In this document: in pieces, positions 23,662 through 34,808 of the stretch
Numbering within the stretch: position 1 is the first letter of the stretch
Layout of the letters: each line of letters begins with the position of its first letter
NCBI GenBank assembly: GCA_016110215.1
Contig: JADWQD010000008.1
Span: forward strand, 1,178,001-1,242,000
Source of the DNA: Capronia americana
Taxonomy: Eukaryota > Ascomycota > Eurotiomycetes > Chaetothyriales > Herpotrichiellaceae
DNA: 64,000 bases
Reading direction: 5' to 3'
The notes under the pieces: generated by a model
The model's database searches: none
Seen by the model: only the letters and a program-made list of their open reading frames with translations
Told to the model about the DNA's origin: nothing
Program-made: the position numbers and the translations under genes

Positions 23662-25657
23662 TCAAGGCCAATTCTGGGCCCATAACGCGTCGTCGCCAAA
23701 GTCGAAGAAATCTAGAGAGTCCATCATTGAGAAGTCCTCAGATAGGACCGGCACTTCATCTACTGCACCCTGCACCTGTTCCGTGGGGAGAGCTCCAGGC
23801 TGGGACCGTCTTGAGAGATCAGCTCTCCGGGCATCGTGGACAGCTTTGACTTCTCTGATCTTGGTCTCAATAGTGACGAAGATGAGAGGCACGCTGCGTG
23901 GTAAGCTATTGTTGAGTGTCGCGTCCTCTTGGGACCTTGAAGCGGTTTGAATGGCATCCGCCACCCTCGCGGATAGTTTGTCTAGAACGGCATGGAAGTT
24001 GAGTGTTTCCGAGACATAATCATGGTCCCAGCCGTCGACAATGCAGAGCGACAGCTTGGAAAGCACAACGTTCATGTGGCTGACCAGCGTCCATATTGAG
24101 TATGGAATGTCAAAGTAGATCGGGCCAGGCAAGACGTAGAAGGTTTCGAAGAAGAGTTTCGCCGACTGCAAGCAAGCGAAGAGCAGGCCCAGACGTGTCG
24201 TGGAGAAGGAGCCGTACCTCGAGGCGTCGACCTTTTCGTCAAGAGCAATCTCGTAGAGATATGTTTCGACAGCGTAGTAATGCAACAGCAGCAACACTTG
24301 TCGTGTGAGCGCATACCAAGCAAAGCGGATGGCACTTACCATTCTGGAGGCTATCAGGAGGAACCGACGGTTTCAGCTTGAGTAACTCGGGTTCCAACGA
24401 TTTTACAGAAGCTCCGATCGGGGCTGACACGTTCGACGAGGGGTCCCACTCTTGTTGGTTGAACGTGCGGTTGATCTTGTCTCCCATGTAGAGGAGTTTG
24501 ACGACCTGAACAAGGTACATATCGGTCGGGTATTCAGCCGCCGCCGATATGAGTTGACAGCATTCCTCGGCGTATTTGGTGTATCGGATGGGCTCGAACT
24601 CCCGTGCCGTCATCGATATCCTGGGTTTACGGTTAGCAAGAAAGCCTCGCGTGCTGTTCCAACAGCGTCTGACGTACACTACGATTAAACAAAAGCAACC
24701 TAAGAAGGTCCGGCGCTCCTCCAGTGTTCGTGGCGCCATGTTCTCGCCCCGTCCGTCCATGCGGAAATACTCCCTCTGTGGCTTTGCATACCTCCTCGGT
24801 GCTGTCTGTTTGTTCAGTCCCAGGTCTATCGTCAAGGCCATGATAAGATGAGGGAGGTTGGTAAGCTGGGTACCAAGATGTAAATGGGTGTGGTACCTGG
24901 TGGCATCAATAGTTGGCCTTTCGTGTGGGCAGAAGGGTACCATACCAGGCTAAGTAGAAGAGCATGCCCTGCAGCATGTCCAAGCTCTGTTCGTTCTTGA
25001 TCAGCATCCGTTGGCTGATAATCTCCCGGATCGCTTTGGCAATTGCTCCTTGACGGGGGATGTCATGGCGGCAAGTGATCATCAGGACAGCTAACAGGAA
25101 GAATGGTTTCCTCGCCCTCAGATCGCTGAACGTCACCCATGGTGAAACGACAACAAAGGGGAAGTGCGGCGTCAGCTCATTACGGAAGACGTCGAGCATC
25201 AGATGTGCTTCATCTTCGCTCTTGACGAATTGGTCGACATAATCGCCAATGGAGGGTGGTGTTGGGCCGCTTAAGGGCCTGGAAAGGCCAACTGTGTCGG
25301 AGGCTGCCAGAATCGCTGCAACCCCGTCGAGTTTCTGCTCCAGGCGCGAGACATCGCTGCAAGTGTGTTAGCACGATCATGAATAACCATCCCCAGAAGG
25401 GTTGTTTTGCTGACGATTTCGGCTTTGGTTTGCGCTTCTGCGCGCCCGGCGGCTGTGCACGACACGTCTTCTTGAGCCGGAGACAACTGTCGCTAGAGTC
25501 AGTTCAGTTCAACGCCCTCGAAAAGGGCCATTCCATACCGCTTGCAAATAATCTGCCCATGGTCGGTCTCACATCGTACCTTTGCTGCTGCGCACGGAAC
25601 ACATGCCTTCGGAGCGCGGATGCCGACGGACTCGCTAGGTGGCGTTGCTTGCTGCAT
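23662..25657 (-). CDS. Zn2Cys6 transcription factor (Fungal_trans)
   Basis: Nuclear regulator, 578 aa, six exons: 25657-25539, 25486-25415, 25356-24946, 24896-24678, 24620-24340 and 24296-23662. The first intron splits the zinc cluster. After splicing the cysteines are C19, C22, C29, C38, C41 and C48 (spacing 2-6-8-2-6), then a basic linker (QKRKPKPK) and a short coiled coil (SRLEQKLDGVAAIL). The middle homology region follows: WYHTHLHLGTQ..., RTFLGCFCLI and LLHYYAVETYLYEIAL. The fourth intron is 57 nt and keeps frame, so retention would add 19 residues. The C-terminus is acidic. The gene is divergent from the MFS transporter at 25960, sharing a 302-bp promoter region. Confidence 0.88.
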
Positions 25658-25959
25658 TAGCGACTGCCCTCGCTCGAAGTACCTGGAAAAGAGACAGAGA
25701 AAGCCACAGGCACCAGATTGTGGATAGATTGTGCAGTCCGATCACTCCGTTCGTGTGCTGGAATGACAAGATGAAATCTCGGACACGGGAATCCCGTCCA
25801 GCCTCTGCCGGTGGCGGCTTCTGGCTAAGCGAGCCAATGACCGGCCCGGAAGCCTGGCCGATGTAGTCGTGGAGACGAGACATGCTATTGCTCGGAGCAG
25901 CCCCGACTAGTTAAAGAGCCAAGGCTTGGGAACATGTCTATGCAAATACAACGGCCGTT
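25658..25959. promoter_or_regulatory. Shared divergent promoter, regulator and MFS
   Basis: Only 302 bp separate the start codons of the Zn2Cys6 gene (minus) and the MFS transporter (plus). Zn2Cys6 proteins typically bind CGG triplets, and CGG/CCG trinucleotides occur here (for example 25810-25817 and 25848-25851). No specific site can be assigned. Confidence 0.45.
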
Positions 25960-28194
25960 ATGGCAACACCGGCTCAATCACAGCGCTTGGTCAAAGATGC
26001 AGAGGTTGGCGAGGCCGCAGACTCGTCGGGCAGCCCAACTACTATCGCCATTGCCCTCGAAGACCCCAAAGAGCCCAACTCAACAGGTACCGACCACGAT
26101 GCTACCACAGGACTTCACAAGACGGATTCGCAAGCAGCGGCGAAGCTGGCTGCTGCGAAACCAATTGTCCTCCTTGCCGCTGTCTTCCTCTCCACCTTCC
26201 TGATGGCCTTGAACGGGTCAATCATTGCAACAGTACGTCGGAAAACCTTTGTCCCAGTGTATATGTTGACATGGTAGCCAGGCAATTCCAAAGATCACCA
26301 CACACTTCAACTCCCTGAAAGACATTGGTTGGTATGGCAGCGCATATTTGGTGTCCACGTGAGGAGCGAACTTGTTGCCCGAACAGCAGCACTTCTAACC
26401 AGACCGGCAGATGCTCTTTGCAACCTCTCGTGGGCAGAATATACACCCACTTTCCGACGAAGGTAACGGTTATTACTGCATTGAGGCCATCGTTCTGATT
26501 AGCGACAGTACACCTACATCACTTTTGCCAGCATCTTCTCAGTCGGAGCTCTTGTTTGCGCGTTGGCCCCTTCCTCCAAGGCCCTCATTGTCGGTCGCGC
26601 AGTTCAAGGGATTGGAGGCGCAGGAATCATCAATGGAGCCTTTGCAGTGATCGCTGCTGTTGCCGCACCACAGAGCAGACCACGTGAGCGTCATCTCGAA
26701 GCCCTTGAACGACAGCTACTAATTTCGGAGACAAATAGTGCTCGTTGGCATCGCAGTCAGCCTTTCATCGTGAGTCTTCTCGTCAGCCGTTCCCCTGGGA
26801 GAGGTGGCGGTGGCGTCCGCTGAACGTCATTCGATAAGTGAATGCTGACCGAGGTGAATCTGTAGGCTTGGAACGATCATGGGCCCTTTGATCGGCGGCG
26901 CTCTGACACAAAGCGTCTCCTGGAGGTGGTGTCAGTGGCTTTCATCTTTGCAGCGTCGGCTTTGGCATGCTGACAACGGCAGGCTTTTACATCAATCTTC
27001 CTCCGGGAGGCATCGTGGTCTGCACCCTTCTTTCACTGACAATTCCCGAACAAATCAAGAAACAGCCTGTGCGAGGCAATCTCAAGAACATTGTCACAGA
27101 AGAACTCGACCTAATCGGCTTTGTACTCTTCGCGCCCGCCTGCATCATGTTTCTCCTTGCAATGACCTGGGGAGGGACCGAGTATCGATGGGACTCTTCC
27201 GTTATCATCGGCCTCTTCTGTGGCTCTTTCGTCACCTCCGTCGTATTCGCAACTTGGGAGTATTTCCGGGGAGAAAAGGCCATGATACCGCCTAGCATTG
27301 CGGGGAAACGGCTTGTCATGTTCGGAGGTTGCACGTCATTCCTGCAGGTAGGAGCGCTGTTGTTGCTAAGCTACTACCTTCCATTATGGTTCCAGGTGGT
27401 CAAGGACGACAGCCCAGTAATGAGCGGCGTCATGGTCCTCCCGACTGCCATCTCACAGGCGATTGCGGGCATCACAGCAGGCAAATTGGGTAAGATATAT
27501 CCAACTGTACTATCGAGGCAGACGCTCACTGAAAGAAGTCCAGGTCATAGGCTATTGCACACCGTGGGCCCTTCTAGGATGTACCTTTTCTTCCGTCGGT
27601 TCGGGATTGATGACAACGTTCACGGTTTCCAGTGGCGCCGGTGCCTGGATTGGGTATCAGATACTGGCCGGTGCCGGAAGGGGGACTGTTGTCCAGATGG
27701 TATGTATGGCCCGCTGCGAAGGTCCTCATGCATATTTGCCTGACTCGCTCGGCGCCTCCAGCCGATTACCGCGATCCAAAATTTGCTTCCCCCAAAGGAG
27801 GTTTCCATTGCCACCTCTCAAATTTTCTTCTGGCAATATCTTGGAGGGGCAACATTTCTTGCTGTTGGGGAGACCATCTTCACCAACACGTTGCGGTCAT
27901 CGTTGAAGACCTATGCGCCTGGTCTGAATCCGCAGGACGTGATCGACATTGGAGCGTCGGCGGTCAGGTCCAGCGTGCCAAAAGCTAATCTTGAGGGTGT
28001 GCTCCGTGCCTACAATCATGCAATAGTGTCGACCTTTGTAAGTTGCATCCACATTGTGTTGATCTGTGCTGAACCTGCCGTAGTATCTTGCCGTCGGTGC
28101 ATCCTCGGCGGCTTTCCTGACCAGCGTCGGCATGGGTTTCCAGAAGCTCCCAAAGAAGCAGGGGCCAAAGAAGTCCAAAGGAGGCGATGCATAA
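25960..28194 (+). CDS. MFS exporter, DHA2 type, 10 exons
   Basis: Proton-coupled drug/toxin-type exporter, 575 aa. Exons: 25960-26232, 26282-26358, 26411-26462, 26509-26683, 26739-26769, 26866-26930, 26983-27489, 27539-27699, 27762-28037 and 28084-28194. Every junction keeps phase. Motifs across junctions include LNGSIIAT-AIPKI in TM1, DIGWYGSAYLVST in TM2, GRAVQGIGGAG, GPLIGGALTQ (motif C), and WRWC-FYINLPPGG, whose intron sits at the same place as in the MFS gene at 863. Two acceptors (AAG at 27538 and others) are non-ideal. Transcribed divergently from a Zn2Cys6 gene, which suggests local control. Convergent with the deaminase gene 254 bp downstream. Confidence 0.87.
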
Positions 28195-28448
28195 TAAGCC
28201 CAACCTGGCACATCGAGGAGAGACGCACGGGAGCATGTCGATGCCTTGAACAGAGGTTCTGGGACATCTCCGAACGTCGAGCGTGGTAGCCACCGCCCGG
28301 GCCTTGTATAACAGTCCAGCGCTTTTTCGACGCCGGATGGTGAAGGAAAGTGACAGAGCCATATGCCCGTAACAACAGATTTCAATTTAGACATGCGCCA
28401 ATGGCAAAATATTCAGGTTGCCGCCGGGCCGTTCACCCCAAACATCGT

Positions 28449-30405
28449 TCAAGCCCATTCCAATATCACATAACAAACTTCTCTTCTGTGTTTCTGAAAG
28501 CGGAGTACGATGGAGGCCTCGGTCTCACGTCTGTCAAAGGTCACTTCTTGTCCTGCATCCAATTCTTCCAAATTGATGACATGACCCGCTGGCGTGTCAC
28601 CAAACGTACTGTCGGTCTTCAAGGTCATCATTCCAACAGTAGGTGGCTGAATCTCCGCCATTATCTCCAAGCCCGGCACAACGGCAAAATGAGGTTCATC
28701 GGGGAGGAGCTGAACTGGACGCGCGTTGCTTGCGGCGAGAGTTGACGTACTCGAGCCGCTCTCCCACCATTCGTCGCTTGAAGTTTGACCGCTTGCCAGT
28801 GAGTGTTCCTTGGTGGGTGTTGCGACAACATCCTCCGATAGATTACCGACGCTCCGCTGCCTCGGTGTTTCCGACCCATCAGCAGAGCTATCTACCTTGT
28901 CAAGCTCCATGATGGAAATGGTCGGTAACGGTTTAGACATATCTACAACCTCTGGAGAACCAACGGTGGCTTCGATAATGGGATCCATCGTCTGCGAAAT
29001 GCTTGATCGTGAAACGTGCTTCGCACTCAACACTGTTGTCGCAGGTGAGAACTCGGGGAACTCTTGCAGATTGTGTCTGCTCGTGAGAGGATAGCTGTGC
29101 CGTGGATGCATCATTGCCAAAAGCCGTAAGCATTCGTCAATCATACGCTGTATGATGATTCTAAGTCTGGCGACACTTTCCGGCTTATATTCCGCAAGGT
29201 CGGGGATAGTCCACAGGTCGTATAAACGTCCATGCCAGGTTGATACCTCGAAGCAACCATGCTCGGTGATGAAGAGATGGCAGAGAAAGCACGCCGCTTT
29301 GCTGGTGCCGATGAACCGGGGCAGCAATGTAGTTGCTGATTGAAGATAATATATGACCAATTGAACTTCCGCATGGACGTGGCAATGCACTTTCTTTCCG
29401 GTAAGCGATACCGGGCTCAGGCTAGGTTGGTAGGCATCAACGTACTCGATCTTGATGTTGGAGAAGAGGGGCCGCGTTGCTTTCCTGTGAACTTCTCTAG
29501 CTAGAGTGTCGGGGATTCGATGGTATGCAGCGAGCTTGTCGACTTGCATGATAAACTTGTTGTTGAACCACTTACGAGAACTCAGCCCGGCGTTCTTCAG
29601 AGTGGTCCGAAATGGCGTGGCTCCGTCAGAAGTGGTGATTGCAAAGCTCTCATTGACAATTTCTTCCACCTGGCGTGTCGAGAGCGAGTTGCCCCTGCGT
29701 AGTGTATTTTCGATTTTTTGCTTCAATCCAGAGATTCTGTCGACGAGTTGTATGGCGGCGGGGGTCGAGGCCTCGCGTTTCATGCGGGATAAAGTGTTCC
29801 CGAGTCCTATTTCCTTCACTCGGCCGCGCTCGGCGCGATGAGCAGGCGGCTCCCCAAGAAATGACTGCATGCGTGACTTGATGCGCTCTTGCGAAAGCGA
29901 AAGTATTAAAGCCGAAATCCGTGAAATGCAGCTCATCAATGGGAGTTCTGTACTGGAGGTGAGATAGTGACGCGCGCTATCAGCCAGCATACTACTGACC
30001 TTTCTTCGCGCAGGACATCAAGCAGTCACAGATTCGCTTGAGAGCCTTCCTCACTACAGTCTGTACTCCTTCATTTGCAGCAACTCGCAAGACAACGCCA
30101 AGGGGCTCATGTACTTCCTCAATGCACAGAGCAGTCACTGTATCTACGCTTTGCTGCGCCGCCAAGATGAAGGCGAAGTCATCGGCAAGTCGTTTCTCGG
30201 TCTGAGAAGGGAGCAGTCGAGTTTCTACCGCAGACTGTAGATGTTGGCTACTCTTAGACATCAACCACCAGTGTCTCGAATTGTCTGGCACCCCATTTGT
30301 AGCTCGGGAAAGGGCGATGACTGTCTGGCGAAACTGGTCTTCGGGCAAATCCTTCCATATAGAGTGTTTCGGTTTGGCTGTGCGCAGAAGCTTTTTGCTC
30401 GGCAT
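28449..30405 (-). CDS. OTT_1508-like nucleic-acid/nucleotide deaminase
   Basis: Predicted cytidine-deaminase-superfamily enzyme of the OTT_1508 type (Pfam OTT_1508_deam), 637 aa. Exon 1 is 30405-29996, exon 2 is 29952-28449, with a 43-nt phase-2 intron (GTAGTA...TCCAG). The zinc site reads HVHAEVQLV, with H330 as ligand and E332 as proton shuttle. C358 and C361 lie in AACFLCHLF, a CxxC as in other deaminases. GRLYDLWTIPDL follows, a family hallmark. The first 300 residues are helical and unannotated; the last 170 are Ser/Thr/Asp-rich and probably disordered. The substrate is unknown. This clade was first noticed in bacterial toxin and effector contexts and is expanded in some fungi. Confidence 0.8.
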
Positions 30406-30797
30406 GATACGATAGAAAGCCGCCAGGAAGGTCGGAGAGACAACAGTCGTACAGGCTATATCCGTAGCTCATATATTCGAGGACGCAATGGAGCTGGAAC
30501 CTGGAGCAGGTGTTCTGTTGTACGACCAGTCAGGGAGCGCCAACTGGCGTTCGGGGATGCTTGGTTCCCACTGTTCTTATTGGAGCGCTTCGGCAGAAGC
30601 TTGCATGCTGTCTTGGGCTGTAGCGTGGAGTCTACAAGCCCAGAGATGCGGTCGATGCCTATTGGTAGCCCTCCTTCCGCATGCGTACTGCCCAAAGGAC
30701 CGCAGCGATAAGTCCAACGCGGGGCTTAGCAGCTCTAGATATTGGGGAGTGGCCCTCTGGCGTACTCAATTCTCGTGAGAATGCTGTGGCGGTCGAC
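30406..30797. other. Short intergenic stretch
   Basis: Lies between the start of the deaminase gene and the end of the Zn2Cys6 gene, both on the minus strand. Nothing coding is supported. Confidence 0.5.
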
Positions 30798-32502
30798 CTA
30801 GCCAATTAATCTGATGGCTGTCTTACGAGGACTACTCGCACGCGCTGCGAGTTCGCAGGATCGACGTCGAGCCCACATGGTTGCAAGGTCCTCTCCGAAC
30901 ACCCGGAAAACATCGAAGTATAGTGTATCTCGAAGTAGTGCTAGCTTTTGCAGGACAAATCTCTGGTCATGCTCGCAGGTAAGCTCAGGAGCGATTATTC
31001 CGAGCGGGAATAGTAGCGCGCTGTTGAACACGGAGTCTCCGGGCAAGGTGCGTAAGATTGCCATGGCGGACTTCGTCAGTTTGCGAATCTGTGCCTGCGC
31101 TACGAACGGCGGGTAGGCTCGTGTTGTATTCGAATCAACCAGCCCGACTTGATCTCTGAGCTGTCGAAAGAAATAAATACGGCTTGCGATGCGGTAGATT
31201 TCCTGGACCGTGGCCTCTTCATCCACTGCTGTGAGGTAGATTTTGGCGGTGTCAGATTGTGAAATACGCCGTCGGACATAGGCTTGTGCACCTTCCGGCT
31301 CGACTGGTCTGGTGCTGAAACTTGGCAGGAAGCTGAAATCTCCCTTCCATAAGTCAAAGTCGGCCAGGCCTACATTCTCAACGTCGTTACCGACACGCCA
31401 AAGCAGAGACACGAAATCCTGTGGAGAGCAATGTGACAATGGAAAGAACGGTAGCCCCTGGGCTCTCCTGTCGACCGTTGGATGGGGTTGTGTTACGGCA
31501 ATCATCGCCAACAGATGATTGTAGGTGACCAAGCTGCGGAGGAAGAGCGGTAGTGGTGTTGTGATGACACCAGCTACTGTTAGATCTGCATTCACCTTGC
31601 ACGTAAAGTAGTATTGAGCAAATTCGAGATATGTTCGAAGACTGTCGTAGTCTTGGCCGGATAGCTTTCCAAATAGTGCCAACATGAGGGCTGTTGTGAC
31701 GAGGCACAATTTGTCTGCCTCATCCAGCGTCAGCAACACCTTTGGCGAGTGCAATACAAAAAGGTCTTCGGCCGATTGAGGCCTGTCGCGGTTCCAGGCC
31801 AGGGAACATATTTTTCGGCAACCTTCCAGGGCTCGGAGCCGGAAGTCGATGATTCCGCGGTGCAGTGCTGGCAGGTTTCTGGGCGCGGCATTGAGTCCTG
31901 CAAGGGCCAGAAGTGCGCAGCGAACAGGCTCGTAACGCATGGCGACCGGAATCAAGCATGACAGAAATGGGTTTTCTGAATCTGAACACGTTGGATAATT
32001 CCTTGCAAAGCAGTTGATGTAGTGGTCCCAAAGGAAGACCTCGAGGGAAGAGTTCGGGCCTTCCGCATGATAAACGTAGGACAAAGAGGCTGTGGCTGAT
32101 CGTATGTTTTGAGCCTGCCAACCCCGTGAAGTGGATGCTGTGGACGATTGTTGAACACCACCCATCATAGCCGGGGTCATATCTCGATGAACAGCAACAC
32201 CCCGGGGCGGCGCTTGCTTCTTATGCTTAGGTGGTCCTCTGCGTCTGATGCCTTCCCGGACAGGGTCATCCTCCCAGAGTAGTCTTGATAGATATCCCTC
32301 GCAGGGCAAGCCTAATCGCCGGCAAGCTTGACAAGAAGGCCTGGTCAGGTCGCACTTTTTCTTTCTACTCGGGATAGCAAACATTCAGTCAACGCATCGG
32401 CAGCCCGACAGTCGGGGGTTTCCAATACCGGAACACCCACCTTCGTTTGCATGTCAAACACCCGCCTCTCGTACGTCGAACCCCAGCCATCCTCTCCAAC
32501 AT
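30798..32502 (-). CDS. Zn2Cys6 transcription factor
   Basis: Nuclear regulator, 542 aa. Exon 1 is 32502-32441 and exon 2 is 32364-30798, with a 76-nt intron splitting the zinc cluster. After splicing: C15, C18, C25, C32, C35, C42 (spacing 2-6-6-2-6) with KRRKKK between, then EGYLSRLLWEDDP. The remainder is a Fungal_trans_2-like helical region (AMRYEPVRCALLALAGL, LCLVTTALMLALFGKLSG). Starts at either ATG 32502 or 32490 are possible. The proximal 3' neighbour on the same strand is the deaminase gene, and a 2OG-oxygenase-like gene is divergent upstream. Confidence 0.88.
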
Positions 32503-33096
32503 AGAAGTTGATCGCAGCCAGGTTTTCAAATTCGGAAAAGGTATCAGCCATCTTCGATTATCGCGGTCAAAATAACCATTTTTGATGGACAGTGTTACGC
32601 TGCAAGACGAGCGTTGTGAGGCAGCGCCATCAGATTTGCAAGCGCATCTGCTTGGATTGTAACGATATGGGCGATCAGATTGGTTGAAGACGAAGACAGA
32701 TGCTTGCGCGCATAGTATATCCTCTACCGGACAAAGCCGAGCTGCCATGAACACTCCGGTCATCACGCGGAGGATTTCTCCGCAGATAAGCAGGACTTCT
32801 CATGTGCTTCGTTGAGGGAACTCTAACCCGTAGACTGGCTTGCCAGCCAATAGGATCATGCTCATTCCCCTGGCGGGTTGTATAGCCTCAACTAGGCATG
32901 GCTCGATTTTCCAGATGGCCCAAACTGTTTCCGAAAGAGGATGTACAATGAGGAGCCCCGTGATACGAGATCCTCAAGACTCCTATAACATGCCATGGAA
33001 GCCCTGTGCCATCGCAATGGTGTTTGATGCAGTGGTTTATGTGTCGAAGAACTGACTGAACGTGCACGGCGGTTGACAAGAGTTTCATCACCAATA
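32503..33096. other. Divergent promoter region
   Basis: 594 bp between the Zn2Cys6 start (minus) and the oxygenase-like start (plus). No gene is seen. The frame upstream of 33097 is open to 33073 only through a TTG. Confidence 0.5.
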
Positions 33097-34298
33097 ATGG
33101 CGCCAGGCATTCTTGTCGAAGCTCACACAGACAATGGGCCGACAGTATTCCCAAAGTCCAATCGGACGAGCTCACAAGCAGCAACCTTCGACCCGGTGAA
33201 ACATCTGGCGTACATGCCACCAAAGAGAATCCAAACCTTCGACGACCTTTGCTTGCCGGCATCGCCATTGTCTGAGGTCGCTTCGACGGATCCGTTCCCT
33301 CTGTTGTCGGAGGAGGCATTGTTAGAGCACCGCCGAGAGCTGCTTTCCGATCGGGTCCTCGAGAATTGTATGTACAAAACGAGGCCAGGCTCGGTCCAGC
33401 TCAGAGGGATGGCGCCGTATTATGCGCCCTTCATCCACCAATTCTGGACCTCCCCGGAAGTCCTTAAAATCATCTCCAACGTGGCAGGTGTTGACTTGGT
33501 CCCCGTTTTCGACTACGACATTTGTCATACCAACATCCAATTGGACACGGACGATGAAGAAGCAGTGAGGGAGATACCAATCATTCCTCCAGGTGCTCCT
33601 GTGCCAAAAGGACCCGATGAGAGCGGCGCAAGTGCTGAGTCTCATTCCGGCGCGACAAAACATGCAGTTGTACCCTGGCATAGGGATTCGTACCCATTCG
33701 TCTGCGTTGTCATGTTGTCAGATGCCAGGTACATGACCGGTGGTGAAACTGAGATGCAGAGAGGTGATGGTACGACCACCAAGGTCCGCTCCCCACAAAT
33801 GGTAGGTCTGGGTGCGCTCCTCTGATATTCCAGCCGCAATGATTAACACGTCCTCGCATCTAGGGTGGTGCGGTTGTCCTTCAGGGCAGGCATGTGTCTC
33901 ATATCGCCATCCCTGCCGGTAACATGCCCGAAAGGATCACCATTGTGACTTCCCTGCGACCACGTGACCCCCTCCTGCTAGAGAACTCCTCGCTCATGAA
34001 TGTCCGGAACAAGTCTAAGCTGCCTGAACTATACTATCAGTGGTCCAGCTACCGCCTTCACCTCTTGAGCGAGAGATTTCGACTTGAGGCAGAAAGGCTC
34101 GACGCTGCGCACCGTAAAGAAATCCAAGACACCGAAGGAGGGAGAGGGGATTGCAAGACGGACATCGTGGATCTGCCAAGCTTGCAGAAGTGGATGGACG
34201 AGCAGACGATGTACATGAGACGGACGTTGTTTGAGATGCGGCCAGTCACTGCCGAGGACAACGTCCACAAGAACGAGATTCAAGAGTTGGCCATTTAA
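33097..34298 (+). CDS. 2OG-Fe(II) oxygenase-like protein
   Basis: Predicted cupin-fold dioxygenase-like protein of a fungal-specific family, 379 aa. Exons 33097-33801 and 33864-34298, with a phase-0 intron GTAGGT...TCTAG. The facial triad appears as H195 and D197 in PWHRDSYPFVCV and a distal His in GRHVSH (H245 or H248). R259 in MPERITIVTS sits where 2-oxoglutarate is bound. GGETEMQRGDG forms the loop between. It matches fungal proteins annotated as Fe2OG dioxygenase-like; the substrate is unknown. The C-terminal 90 residues are charged and helical. The ATG at 33097 is the first in frame. Confidence 0.8.
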
Positions 34299-34808
34299 CA
34301 ATTGCGAAGGTGAGGTCAGTGATTGCGAGATTAGGAGCAATTCCAGGCGGCGTGGCGCTTCGCAATGAAGTGCGCTACCGTATCTTCACGTGATGTCTTG
34401 GCATCAATATAGTCACGTGATGAATCAAGCATTACGTCACTTGCTATAGACGAATCACGAACAACAATGAAAAACTCACACCAGTACGAGAACTTTTGCC
34501 AACCTCGAGCTCGTGGTGACCCGATGCGCTGAGATCCTGATTCTGGCCAGGTCTAAATTAGGTCTGTTGGTAGACCATAGGCTGTACGGGAAAACTTCCA
34601 TTGTCAATTGACGATCACTGAGCACCTTTTTCGGCAAATATACACTCTATCTCTGTCTCATCTCAAACACTGTGCTGATCCAGTATCGCGCGATCACATT
34701 CCCATTGTCACCTTTCTGAGCCAGCTGTCTGGAGTGGTGGTTTGATTGTTCTCGCCTGGGCCTCTCTTGCTGTGTACCAGGAACGCCTGAGGTTCGCGCA
34801 GCGCTGCC
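34299..34808. other. Convergent 3' intergenic region
   Basis: Lies between the ends of the oxygenase-like gene and the rhodopsin-domain gene. AT-rich parts probably hold both terminators. Nothing coding is seen. Confidence 0.5.
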
